Shown here one piece after another: positions 28,001-34,962 of a stretch of DNA of 64,000 nucleotides. The notes under the pieces were generated by a model, which ran no database searches, was not told the DNA's origin, and saw only the letters and a list, made by a program, of their open reading frames with translations. Both the position numbers and the translations under genes were made by a program. Position 1 is the first letter of the stretch. Each line of letters begins with the position of its first letter. The DNA is taken from assembly GCF_900230225.1 (NCBI RefSeq), contig NZ_OCNH01000003.1, positions 868,001 to 932,000 on the forward strand. Reading direction: 5' to 3'. This DNA is from Spirosoma fluviale (GTDB lineage Bacteria; Bacteroidota; Bacteroidia; Cytophagales; Spirosomataceae).

Positions 28001-28057
28001 AAGCGGCCCGGCGGCAACAAGCACCATCATAATACAATAAAGTATGTGTTTAAGCAT
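25025..28057 (-). CDS. SusC/RagA-type TonB-linked outer-membrane transporter
   Basis: 1010 residues. Sec signal (MLKHILYCIMMVLVAAGPLWA), a carboxypeptidase-regulatory-like domain (QLSGTVRDDRGQGLPGVNVQ, about 24-100), the plug (LNEVVVTALGIEKSAKTLTY, then SINPDDIESVNVLKGAAGS-like text at about 105-235) and a 22-strand barrel ending NVPASRSVGVNLQLSF with a C-terminal phenylalanine. It takes up SusD-bound oligomers using TonB energy. It lacks the N-terminal STN domain present in the paralogue at 49127, so it probably does not signal to a FecR/sigma pair. First gene of SusC, SusD, CRTAC. Confidence 0.93.
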   Translation of the reverse strand: MLKHILYCIMMVLVAAGPLWAQDRQLSGTVRDDRGQGLPGVNVQLKGSTRGTTTAADGTFRLGVSGSGTLVFSSIGFTSQESTFSAGTSQVTIQLVTDDRLLNEVVVTALGIEKSAKTLTYAAQQIDGAKLTQVRDANFVNTLSGKIAGLQVVQGAGGVGSAARVTLRGNRSLNGTNNALIVVDGVVFDNSNGGQVSSDFGGYNGSDGAANINPDDIESVNVLKGAAGSVLYGSRAANGVMIITTKRGKAGRISVDVNSGVVSESPMLLPEFQNTYTQGAGGKSNTTASGSWGAAGKTYPNNVRDFFRNGVSTNNSIGVSGGTEKMQTYFSYTHNYNQGLIPNNNLTRHTFNLRVSNQISKRFSTEGKITYVLQDIGNKIKVGEESGIVMNIYKIPRSVDLESIKTYETTDGVPTYWTSSSIYMNPYWTINRTINSEKRNRITLLGQANYKLTDWLTLTGRISVDKYFDRNLRSFYNRTLLFAGNGGTYSAFDTENLEQNIDLFAQGNNQITKDIKVNYTVGAQLSKRFNQTIGATANGLQIPNKFDLGFARALQPISGLSQRQVNGAFASATFSLRDYLILDLTARNDWSSTLPAPHSYFYPSVGVTAILSDMMKLPDVISFAKVRAAYTRVGNDASPYLLQQTYSFAQGGTNGFIQRDATQAIPDLKPELTNSLELGLDWRFVQNRFGIDLTYYKTNTINQLLTLGLAPASGFSAQYVNSGNIENHGIEMALTGKILSGRALTWDMTLNFSRNVNKIISLHPDIKKAALAGGFGRTSSPVVAEGGSYGDIETQRWSTDAQGRYIVDANGKPVVTTGQVAVGNFNPKFMMGFQNSFSYKGFTLGVLFDGRFGGVITSGSEANLAFDGNAAYTTAFREGGWVLPGVTAAGETNTKAINAETFWTTVSGGRYSWGEFFTYDATNVRMRELTLGYNFNLPGNFFVKRARLTAVARNLFFLYRGKAILDLPGVPTRQLSFDPDISLGAGNFQGVEYGNVPASRSVGVNLQLSF

Positions 28058-28375
28058 AGTAAGTAGTAAAAAATTAAGTTAAAATACTTAGCAAATGACG
28101 ATTTACATCGACTAGCAAAATGCACATTTTTTGCCCATAATATTCAGTTACACAAAAATATATATGCCTTATTTCTGTTTGGCAATTATTGTATTAAGCT
28201 AAGGCTTGTTACTGGCAAATGACTTATAGAGTAAAATAGGGAGTAATGATACCCAATTTAACTAAGTACCTGACTATAGCTGGAGACACCTTCGAAAGGG
28301 TATGTCTACTGCCTGTTTTGCTTTCCTGAACACCAAACTTCCCGCTTATTAAAAGACTCGTCAGTCTACGCATTT
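28058..28375. other. AT-rich divergent intergenic region
   Basis: About 320 bp between the SusC gene and the divergent SGNH hydrolase. No gene seen. CAAAAATA at 28153-28160 reads TATTTTTG on the minus strand, a full match to the -7 consensus, with ATTG 22 bp upstream instead of TTTG at 19 bp. This is a weak promoter candidate for the SusC operon. No clear promoter is seen for the plus-strand gene. Confidence 0.35.
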
Positions 28376-30157
28376 TTGTCAATGAGAACAGCCATCTTCT
28401 TCGTCTTACTGAGTTGCCTCAACACCAGTCTTATCCTTGCCCAAACACCGGTCGAATACGTCTGGTGGAACCCTGCTAAAACCGAGGTTTCGACCATTGA
28501 GGGACAGGGCTGGACGGGGAAAGACCTGCAAAACCACTACGACCGGCTACCCGCCGTGGCAGAGAAGAGTGTTCGGAAAGAGGTCTGGAATCTGTCGCGC
28601 AACTCAGCCGGGCTCATGATCCGGTTCCGGGCCAGTACGGATCAGGTCGTTGTCCGGTATGTGGTGAGCGGGAAGCAAGCCCTGCCGCACATGCCCGCTA
28701 CGGGCGTTAGTGGGGTAGATTTATACGCCGGAAACAGTGACGGCGACTGGTTATGGGCTGGGGGTAAGTACACCTTTGGCGACACGATCCAGTACCGATT
28801 CGCCAATCTGGAACCCAATGATTCCTACAAGCGGGGGCGCGAGTACCGGTTGTTTTTGCCCTTGTACAATTCCGTTCAGTGGCTCGAAATCGGCGTTCCC
28901 AAAGGCGTAACGCTGACGCCACTGCCTGTTCGGCCCGAAAAACCCGTGGTCATTTACGGCACGTCCATTGCGCAGGGCGCCTGTGCATCGCGGCCCGGCA
29001 TGGCGTGGACATCCATCCTGGGCCGTAAGCTGGACCGGCCGGTAATCAACCTGGGATTCTCGGGCAATGGCCGACTTGAAAAAGAAGTCGTTGAACTTGT
29101 GCAGCAGGTCGATGCCAGCGTATACGTGCTGGATTGCCTGCCGAACCTGATCTCCACTGTGGGTATCAAACCTGAGGAAATTAAAAACCGGATTCTGGAA
29201 TCGGTGAAAACGCTGCGGCAAAAACGCCCGTCTACGCCTGTCTTACTGGTCGATCATGCAGGCTATACCGATGGCGACATTAGCCCCATTCGGCAACAAT
29301 ATTACACTGAAGCCAACGGACTGATGCGGCAGGCGTTTACGCAGTTGAAGGCCGAGGGCTTGAATGGAATTTACCTCCTGCCCAAGTCGGCGATCAACCT
29401 GGACATGGACGCGATGGTGGACGGTACGCACCCGACGGATCTGGGGATGCAGCAATACGCCGATGCGTACGAAAAAAGCCTCCGACTTATATTAAACGAA
29501 CCCGTAGGCGACCTGTCGACTATGAAGCCCCGCACCCAATACCGCGATGGGTCGTTCGATTGGGAGATACGCCACCGCGAGGTGCTGGCCCGTTTGAAGG
29601 CCAGGCCGCCCCGGATCGTGTTCATGGGCAATTCCATTACGCATTTCTGGGGTGGCGAGCCCAAAGCGTCCCGCGTGAACGGGGCCGATTCCTGGAATAG
29701 TGTGCTGGAACCGCTGGGGACGCAGAATCTGGGCTACGGCTGGGATCGGGTCGAGAACGTACTCTGGCGCGTTTACCACGGCGAACTGGACGGCTACAAA
29801 GCCGATCAGGTGGTGTTGATGATCGGTACCAACAACCTCCAGCTAAACACCGACGCCGAAATCGTGGCCGGACTCAAGTTTCTGATTCAGGCCATCAAGT
29901 CCCGCCAGCCGGGTGCCGAGGTGCTCATGGTGGGCATCTTTCCCCGCCGAAACGGAGAGCCCCGCGTAGCTACCATCAACGAAGCCATTGCCCGCATGAC
30001 GGGCGAGATCAATGTTTCCTTTGCCCAGCCGGGTTCTGTTTTCCTGCAACCCGACGGTAAAATTGACGAGTCGTTGTTTTCGGACGGCCTACACCCTAAT
30101 GCGGAAGGTTATCGAAGGCTGGTTGGGGCACTGAAGCCGTATTTGAAGAAGAAATAG
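28376..30157 (+). CDS. Exported tandem SGNH/GDSL hydrolase (two catalytic domains)
   Basis: 593 residues. Sec signal (FFVLLSCLNTSLILAQTP). An N-terminal beta-sandwich-like part (about 25-180) precedes SGNH domain 1: nucleophile S197 in IYGTSIAQG, GFSGNG, and the Asp-His pair in VDGTHPTDLGM. After a linker (about 380-415), SGNH domain 2 has S420 in FMGNSITHFW, LMIGTNNLQL, and the Asp-His pair in SDGLHPNAEGY. Both triads look intact. The second resembles PAF-acetylhydrolase-type esterases, and exported members in Bacteroidota often deacetylate polysaccharides. It is divergent from the SusC operon, so it may deacetylate the same substrate. The start is either this ATG or the one two codons later. 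Confidence 0.88.
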   Translation: MSMRTAIFFVLLSCLNTSLILAQTPVEYVWWNPAKTEVSTIEGQGWTGKDLQNHYDRLPAVAEKSVRKEVWNLSRNSAGLMIRFRASTDQVVVRYVVSGKQALPHMPATGVSGVDLYAGNSDGDWLWAGGKYTFGDTIQYRFANLEPNDSYKRGREYRLFLPLYNSVQWLEIGVPKGVTLTPLPVRPEKPVVIYGTSIAQGACASRPGMAWTSILGRKLDRPVINLGFSGNGRLEKEVVELVQQVDASVYVLDCLPNLISTVGIKPEEIKNRILESVKTLRQKRPSTPVLLVDHAGYTDGDISPIRQQYYTEANGLMRQAFTQLKAEGLNGIYLLPKSAINLDMDAMVDGTHPTDLGMQQYADAYEKSLRLILNEPVGDLSTMKPRTQYRDGSFDWEIRHREVLARLKARPPRIVFMGNSITHFWGGEPKASRVNGADSWNSVLEPLGTQNLGYGWDRVENVLWRVYHGELDGYKADQVVLMIGTNNLQLNTDAEIVAGLKFLIQAIKSRQPGAEVLMVGIFPRRNGEPRVATINEAIARMTGEINVSFAQPGSVFLQPDGKIDESLFSDGLHPNAEGYRRLVGALKPYLKKK

Positions 30158-30163
30158 TATCCA

Positions 30164-30232
30164 GGTTCGCTTGCGTCAGTGAATACTGACTCCATAAAAA
30201 GGCACAAGCCTATGCTCGCGCCAGCACGACAT
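30164..30232. repeat. Dispersed repeat, copy 1 (inverted relative to 58397-58459)
   Basis: Starting 7 bp after the SGNH stop, about 68 bp (beginning GGTTCGCTTGCGTCAGTGAA) match the reverse complement of 58397-58459, with a short variable middle. The core GTCAGTATTCACTGAC is itself a near palindrome. Confidence 0.8.
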
Positions 30233-30251
30233 TTGATCAGCTTCATCAAAA

Positions 30252-31028
30252 ATGAGAAAATCAATTAAAATAGGACAAAAAGTATTTAAGTTCAAGAAAG
30301 ATGCACTCGCTTACTACAAAGCGATTCTTAACTCTTACAACTTCGGCGAGTCGCTAAATGACTCTGATTATGAAGCTATTGTTGATCTTCTATCTTACGA
30401 TTATTTTAACTCTCTTGCAGCGGACGAAGCCTCAGAGGAAGAGAATAGGGAGCTACTGGAAATGGATGAAAACAACGCAGACGAAAATCAGGAAAGCATC
30501 TCAATAATAGATGTTCAAGTAGCACGAGTTCAATTCAATACAAAGTGCTTTGAGGTCTTTTTTAACGACGATACGAGTGAATACATATCGTATATAATAC
30601 TGATTAACAACAAAAAATATGATCCCGAAAAGCTATTTTATACAGCTTGCAGAAATTCTGTTCATCTCGATATTCATTTAGTAAAACAAGGCTATTTTGA
30701 TAGCTATTCTGTCAAAGGGCAAGTCAAATGCCAAGAAACAGGTATTCTCTCTAAATGGACTGAATTAGTTGTTGATCACAGACAACCCAACACTTTTTCT
30801 ATAATCGTCGACCGTTTCAAAGAGGTTAAAAATACTGATTTAGAGACAATTGAATATGCCTCGAACGACCAAAATCAAATTATTTTTAAAGACGACAATC
30901 TAACTCAAAGCTTTAAAGCCTATCACAAAAGCAAAGCCAACTTACGGGTGGTCAGAAAAGAATGTAATTCAAGTAGAATAGCGATGGCAAGAGTCAAAAA
31001 GACAGCCAAGGATTTGACAATCAAATAA
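30252..31028 (+). CDS. DUF3223/DCL-like protein, probably acquired
   Basis: 258 residues, no signal peptide. The N-terminus (KIGQKVFKFKKDALAYYKAI, then a LLSYD end) and the conserved core (IHLVKQGYFDSYSVKGQVKC, then CQETG, then TELVVDHRQPNTFSIIVDRF) match my recollection of the DUF3223 family, which includes the plant DCL proteins of rRNA processing and bacterial members with an HNH-like DH motif. Here the DHRQP motif and the C...C of VKCQETG are present. A DNA- or RNA-directed role is possible but not shown. The gene is strikingly AT-rich with Lys/Asn/Ile-rich codons, unlike its GC-richer neighbours, and follows directly on a dispersed repeat, so horizontal transfer is likely. Its stop faces the GH20 stop 22 bp away. 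Confidence 0.65.
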   Translation: MRKSIKIGQKVFKFKKDALAYYKAILNSYNFGESLNDSDYEAIVDLLSYDYFNSLAADEASEEENRELLEMDENNADENQESISIIDVQVARVQFNTKCFEVFFNDDTSEYISYIILINNKKYDPEKLFYTACRNSVHLDIHLVKQGYFDSYSVKGQVKCQETGILSKWTELVVDHRQPNTFSIIVDRFKEVKNTDLETIEYASNDQNQIIFKDDNLTQSFKAYHKSKANLRVVRKECNSSRIAMARVKKTAKDLTIK

Positions 31029-31050
31029 AGATTTGCTCGAATAAGTCTCC

Positions 31051-32871
31051 CTACTGAACTTTCTTCTCCACGACTTTAGGTATTATTACGTCCACCATCT
31101 TTCCAATGGGTTTGCCGTTGCGGTAAGCAATCACTTTTATACGCTCGGCTCCTTTAGGCATTTGGAAGGGTTGGGTATATAAGGGAAAATGATCGTCGGG
31201 AACGGTGTTGTCTACCGAATAATAAAGGTATGTATCGGGAAGTTCATGGCCCAGTGTGACTTCCATCATGCCCATCGGGTGCTTTTTCAGCGTGACGATG
31301 GGGTTGTAGACGCTAAGTGCGTAATTCACTTCCTGGGTGTCGAACCGCTTGAAATGAGCTTCTACCCGTTTCATAAAATCCGGCCAGTTGCGCTGGTTTT
31401 TTGGCGACCAGAGTACTTCGGCAATAGCAAAGGCCCGTGGCCAGGTCATGTATTCGGCATGGCGGTTGTTGGGTACGGATTCCGTCCAGAGGTTGCCTTG
31501 TCCACCCAGAATTAAGTCGGCCCGGACGCTGTCGGGAACGGGCTCGAAGGAATAGGACGTGCTTAGCCGGGCCATGCTGTAGGTACTGGGTTCGGCAGAG
31601 GGTTCGCCCTGGTAGAGGTCGAGGTAACAGAACTGGGCGGGCGTCATAATGACCGGATGCCCTTGTTTGGCGGCTTCAATCCCGCCTTTCATGCCCCGCC
31701 AGCTCATGACTGTCGCATTAGGAGCCAAACCGCCTTCCAGAATTTCATCCCAGCCGATGAGTTTTTTGCCCTTCGACTGCACGATTTTCTCCACGCGCCG
31801 GATGAAATAGCTTTGCAGTTCCTCCACGGTTTTGAGGTTATTGACCGTCATGGTTGTCTTGCACTCTTCGCAGGTAGCCCAAAACCCTTTATAGGCTTCG
31901 TCGCCCCCAATGTGGATGTAAGGTCCCGGAAATAACTTGGCAACTTCGGTGAGTACCTTGTCGATAAACAGGTATGTACCGTAGCTGCACGGATTCAGGG
32001 TATTGTCTTCTAGTTTATAGAACTTACCATTGGTCGGCACCAGCACCTGTTTTTTGCCGCAGGTCAGGCCCGGATAGGCCGCAATAGCCGCCATCATGTG
32101 GCCGGGCATGTCGATTTCCGGTACAATGGTAATGTTACGCTGTTGGGCATATTGAACGACTTCCCGAATATCGTCCTGGGTATAAAAACCACCGTACGAC
32201 GGCACTTCGCCCGCCTGAGGACTTTCAATTTCGTTCCAGCTTCCCGTTCGCGGCACGCGCCAGGCTCCAACTTCGGTCAGTTTAGGCAGGCTGTTAATCT
32301 GAATCCGCCAGCCCTGATCGTCGGTCAGGTGCCAGTGGAACACGTTGAATTTATACTGCGCCATCTGGTCGATATACCGCTTCACAAACGCTTTATCAAA
32401 GAAATGGCGGCTCACGTCCAGCATCAGCCCCCGCCAGCCGAACCGGGGCTGGTCGCGGATGTGCAGAGCCGGTACCGACTGCCCCCGAAACGTTTTGGCA
32501 ACGGGCATCAACTGCCGCATGGTTTGCAGACCGTAGAACAGCCCGGCGGCCTGGGGTGCCGTCAGCGTAATGCCAGCGTGGGTAACTACCAGATCATAGC
32601 CTTCCGGCCCGACACCCGCAATGGGAGCCAGCCGAACCGTAATGGCTTTGGTCAGTTTGGGTGCATCGGATGTGGGAATGCCAGGGAGATTGTCGATCAC
32701 CATCCGACGGATATCCGCCACGGGCGTCAGAATGGCCAATCGGGTTTGGGCGGTGATGACAAACGTACCTTTGCCGGGTTCGAGCGTTTGGGGAGCTGGA
32801 ATCAGCGCCGGAATCGGCATCTGGGCCGAAGCGGTGAGGGTAATCAGAAGCAACGTGATTAATTTGTACAT
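31051..32871 (-). CDS. Beta-N-acetylhexosaminidase (GH20)
   Basis: 606 residues with a Sec signal (LITLLLITLTASAQMP). An N-terminal GH20b domain (about 20-145) leads into the catalytic barrel: RDQPRFGWRGLMLDVSRHFF, FHWHLTDDQGWRI, VPEIDMPGHM and the catalytic pair D324-E325 in HIGGDEAYKGF, then GWDEILEGG and GGQGNLWTE. The family uses substrate-assisted catalysis to release terminal GlcNAc or GalNAc from chitin oligomers and glycans, here in the periplasm or at the surface. A C-terminal carbohydrate-binding-like part (SVYNPIVTLKKHPMG) follows. The FAD oxidoreductase pair lies upstream on the same strand. Family assignment is firm; substrate linkage is not deducible. Confidence 0.95.
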   Translation of the reverse strand: MYKLITLLLITLTASAQMPIPALIPAPQTLEPGKGTFVITAQTRLAILTPVADIRRMVIDNLPGIPTSDAPKLTKAITVRLAPIAGVGPEGYDLVVTHAGITLTAPQAAGLFYGLQTMRQLMPVAKTFRGQSVPALHIRDQPRFGWRGLMLDVSRHFFDKAFVKRYIDQMAQYKFNVFHWHLTDDQGWRIQINSLPKLTEVGAWRVPRTGSWNEIESPQAGEVPSYGGFYTQDDIREVVQYAQQRNITIVPEIDMPGHMMAAIAAYPGLTCGKKQVLVPTNGKFYKLEDNTLNPCSYGTYLFIDKVLTEVAKLFPGPYIHIGGDEAYKGFWATCEECKTTMTVNNLKTVEELQSYFIRRVEKIVQSKGKKLIGWDEILEGGLAPNATVMSWRGMKGGIEAAKQGHPVIMTPAQFCYLDLYQGEPSAEPSTYSMARLSTSYSFEPVPDSVRADLILGGQGNLWTESVPNNRHAEYMTWPRAFAIAEVLWSPKNQRNWPDFMKRVEAHFKRFDTQEVNYALSVYNPIVTLKKHPMGMMEVTLGHELPDTYLYYSVDNTVPDDHFPLYTQPFQMPKGAERIKVIAYRNGKPIGKMVDVIIPKVVEKKVQ

Positions 32872-32961
32872 TCAGTTTAGGCGGTGTTACGGTCGTTAGA
32901 TGAATGAAAGGACGGAAGGTTTAGGCAGATGGAATGAGGGAGCCGGGTCTTAAAACGGCTT

Positions 32962-33076
32962 CCAAGGTCTGTGTCCCCACAGACCCCACTCGCGTCAGCC
33001 CTTTCCATGGGCCGGTCAGTTTTTTGTTCGTGAAGTTTGGCTGGCGCGAGTGGGTCTGTGAGGACACAGACCCTGG
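32962..33076. repeat. Inverted repeat (double-hairpin element)
   Basis: Arms of about 38 bp at 32962-33000 and 33039-33076 pair with few mismatches and one indel. Each arm contains the palindrome GGTCTGTG-TCC-CACAGACC. It lies in the 245-bp gap between the FAD oxidoreductase (stop 33117) and GH20 (start 32871). The text CGGGTTCAAACCCG follows it. Confidence 0.85.
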
Positions 33077-33116
33077 GAGAGAGGGCACGGGTTCAAACCC
33101 GCGCCAGCTTCCGCAA

Positions 33117-34841
33117 CTACACCTTTGGCCAATTCGTTTCGATGCCCTGCGAACGAATTAGCGTCTGAAAATCACCCAAAAGTTGTTCTTTCTCGCGAAC
33201 GGCGCGGGGAATTACTTTTTTGTCGAGCGAATAAGCGACCAGCATCCCCACCGCTTCGCCAATGCTCCATTCAACGGGATGCAGTCGGTAACAGCCGTTG
33301 GTGATGTGCGTGGTGCCGATGTTTTTGTTGGCGGGCAGCAAATTCTCCATGCGTTTGGGCAATAGTGCCCCCAGCGGAATCTGGAACGGCAACGAGCCGA
33401 AGTCGATGTAATTGTTGCCGCCGGTGCTGGGGTGTAAGTCGATGTGGTAATAGCCCACGCCCACGCTATCCGGAAAGTCGGCGGAGGTGTTACCCTCTTT
33501 TTTACCCGTGATCATGGCTCGGTTTTCGGCTCCGACATGCTCCTCCAGAACCGTAAATACCGCTTTGATTCGGCGGGATTCCCGTACGTAAGGGTACTTG
33601 GCGAGTCCGTCTTCGGTGCCCATCACATCCGGCCGAAATCGGATACCAGGCCAACCCTGTCCGCCATCGGGGCGCGGGGCTTCGGTCTGAAGCCAGTAGA
33701 GTAGCGACAAACTTAGCTGTTTGGCCTGGTCGACGTATTTCTTAAAGTCCTTTTCGCTAGCTCCAATCAGGTTTCCTGCGCTGTAATCGTTTTGCGGCCA
33801 GTTCACGCCCGATATATCGCCGAGGTAGGTTCCGGGTTTGAAGTTCGCCTTGCTGATGACCCGGCGGTAATTCCAGAGGTTGAGTTTGTCGCCAGTGCTG
33901 ATGCCTTCCGGGTGGAAACCAAGTTGTTTAGGCTCCAGCGTTTTTGGGTTCGAATACGACAGATCAAGCAATTTTCCCGACCAGGCGGGCGTAACCTTAG
34001 GCGAGTAGTTTCGCCAGAAAGCGTAGTCTTTCGGTTTATCGATAACGTGGTTCGCTCCGGCAATGTAATCCATCGCAAAGCAGACTGTAAACGCCTGGCA
34101 GTTGTTGGGGTCGGCCTTTTCGGGGGCGTGGAGTTCGCGGGTTTCGGAACGGGACTCGGCACCGGTAACGAACTCGGTGCCGGTGAGGGGCAGCAGGTCG
34201 CCTAGTTCGGTAGCGTCGACGAAATAGGGTGCGGTCAGAACCGTTTCTTTCCCCGTCCGCTGGCTGACGGCTTTCAGAGAACGAACGGTGTCGCCACTCA
34301 CATTGGCCCCGGTGATCTTGTGTTCGAGCAGCAGCGTCAATTGGCCGGAACTCTGGTACGGAGCCATCATCTGCTGTAAGACCGCCAGAGCAACCTTCGG
34401 CTCGTGACACAGGCGGGATACGGCTCCATCGCCCGGATTCAGGGATTTACTGGCTCTAGCGGCATCCGTAAGGGGGTAGTTCTGTTTGTAATAGTCCCGA
34501 ATGGCGGTGCGCAGATCGCGGTAAAGCTGAGTAGCGCCGTGAGTTTCGATCCACTGATGTTCATCGGGGGGTACGCCCTGCTGGGTCATCTGCCCCCCAA
34601 TCCAGTCGGTTTCTTCGGTCATAATGACCGTTCGTTTGTTACGTAAAGCCGCTAAAGCAGCCGCACAGCCACCCAATCCACCACCAGCAATGACGACATC
34701 GGCAGACCGCTCTGCCTGCCCCAGCCGATTCAATAACCGGCTTGACTTGGCCTCTGAAGCTTCTGAAAACGTGAGGAGCGGAGCGGTTATCGCGGCTCCA
34801 CTACCGACGGACACTTGTTCAATAAAATTTCGTCGATTCAT
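33117..34841 (-). CDS. FAD-dependent oxidoreductase, Tat-exported
   Basis: 574 residues. N-terminus MNRRNFIEQVSVGSGAAITA carries a twin-arginine motif (RRNFIEQ). The FAD-binding Rossmann site is ADVVIAGGGLGGCAAALAAL (about 48-67), followed by TEETDWIGGQMTQQGVPPDE, typical of the FAD_oxidored family (HdrA/succinate-dehydrogenase-like flavoproteins) found in many Bacteroidota and Verrucomicrobiota polysaccharide loci. The C-terminal GTTHITNGCYRLHPVEWSIG closes the FAD site. The substrate is unknown, though a glycan-derived alcohol is likely given the GH20 neighbour. A second protein of the same family lies directly upstream, separated by a 110-bp inverted repeat. Confidence 0.85.
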   Translation of the reverse strand: MNRRNFIEQVSVGSGAAITAPLLTFSEASEAKSSRLLNRLGQAERSADVVIAGGGLGGCAAALAALRNKRTVIMTEETDWIGGQMTQQGVPPDEHQWIETHGATQLYRDLRTAIRDYYKQNYPLTDAARASKSLNPGDGAVSRLCHEPKVALAVLQQMMAPYQSSGQLTLLLEHKITGANVSGDTVRSLKAVSQRTGKETVLTAPYFVDATELGDLLPLTGTEFVTGAESRSETRELHAPEKADPNNCQAFTVCFAMDYIAGANHVIDKPKDYAFWRNYSPKVTPAWSGKLLDLSYSNPKTLEPKQLGFHPEGISTGDKLNLWNYRRVISKANFKPGTYLGDISGVNWPQNDYSAGNLIGASEKDFKKYVDQAKQLSLSLLYWLQTEAPRPDGGQGWPGIRFRPDVMGTEDGLAKYPYVRESRRIKAVFTVLEEHVGAENRAMITGKKEGNTSADFPDSVGVGYYHIDLHPSTGGNNYIDFGSLPFQIPLGALLPKRMENLLPANKNIGTTHITNGCYRLHPVEWSIGEAVGMLVAYSLDKKVIPRAVREKEQLLGDFQTLIRSQGIETNWPKV

Positions 34842-34850
34842 GTGTTATTA

Positions 34851-34960
34851 GTAGTGCCGACCGCCGATGCGTCGGACCGCCCGGTCGGGCGATAAGTACA
34901 ATGTCTCCTGTCTGTACCTCGCCCGACCGGGCGGTCCGACGCATCGGCGGTCGGTACTAC
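34851..34960. repeat. Inverted-repeat element, copy 2 of a two-copy family
   Basis: 41-bp arms (34851-34891 and 34920-34960) pair almost perfectly. The sequence is the same family as 12335-12426 (GTAGTGCCGACCGCCGATGC...). It fills the space between the two FAD oxidoreductase genes, ending 2 bp before a stop codon. Confidence 0.9.
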
Positions 34961-34962
34961 AC

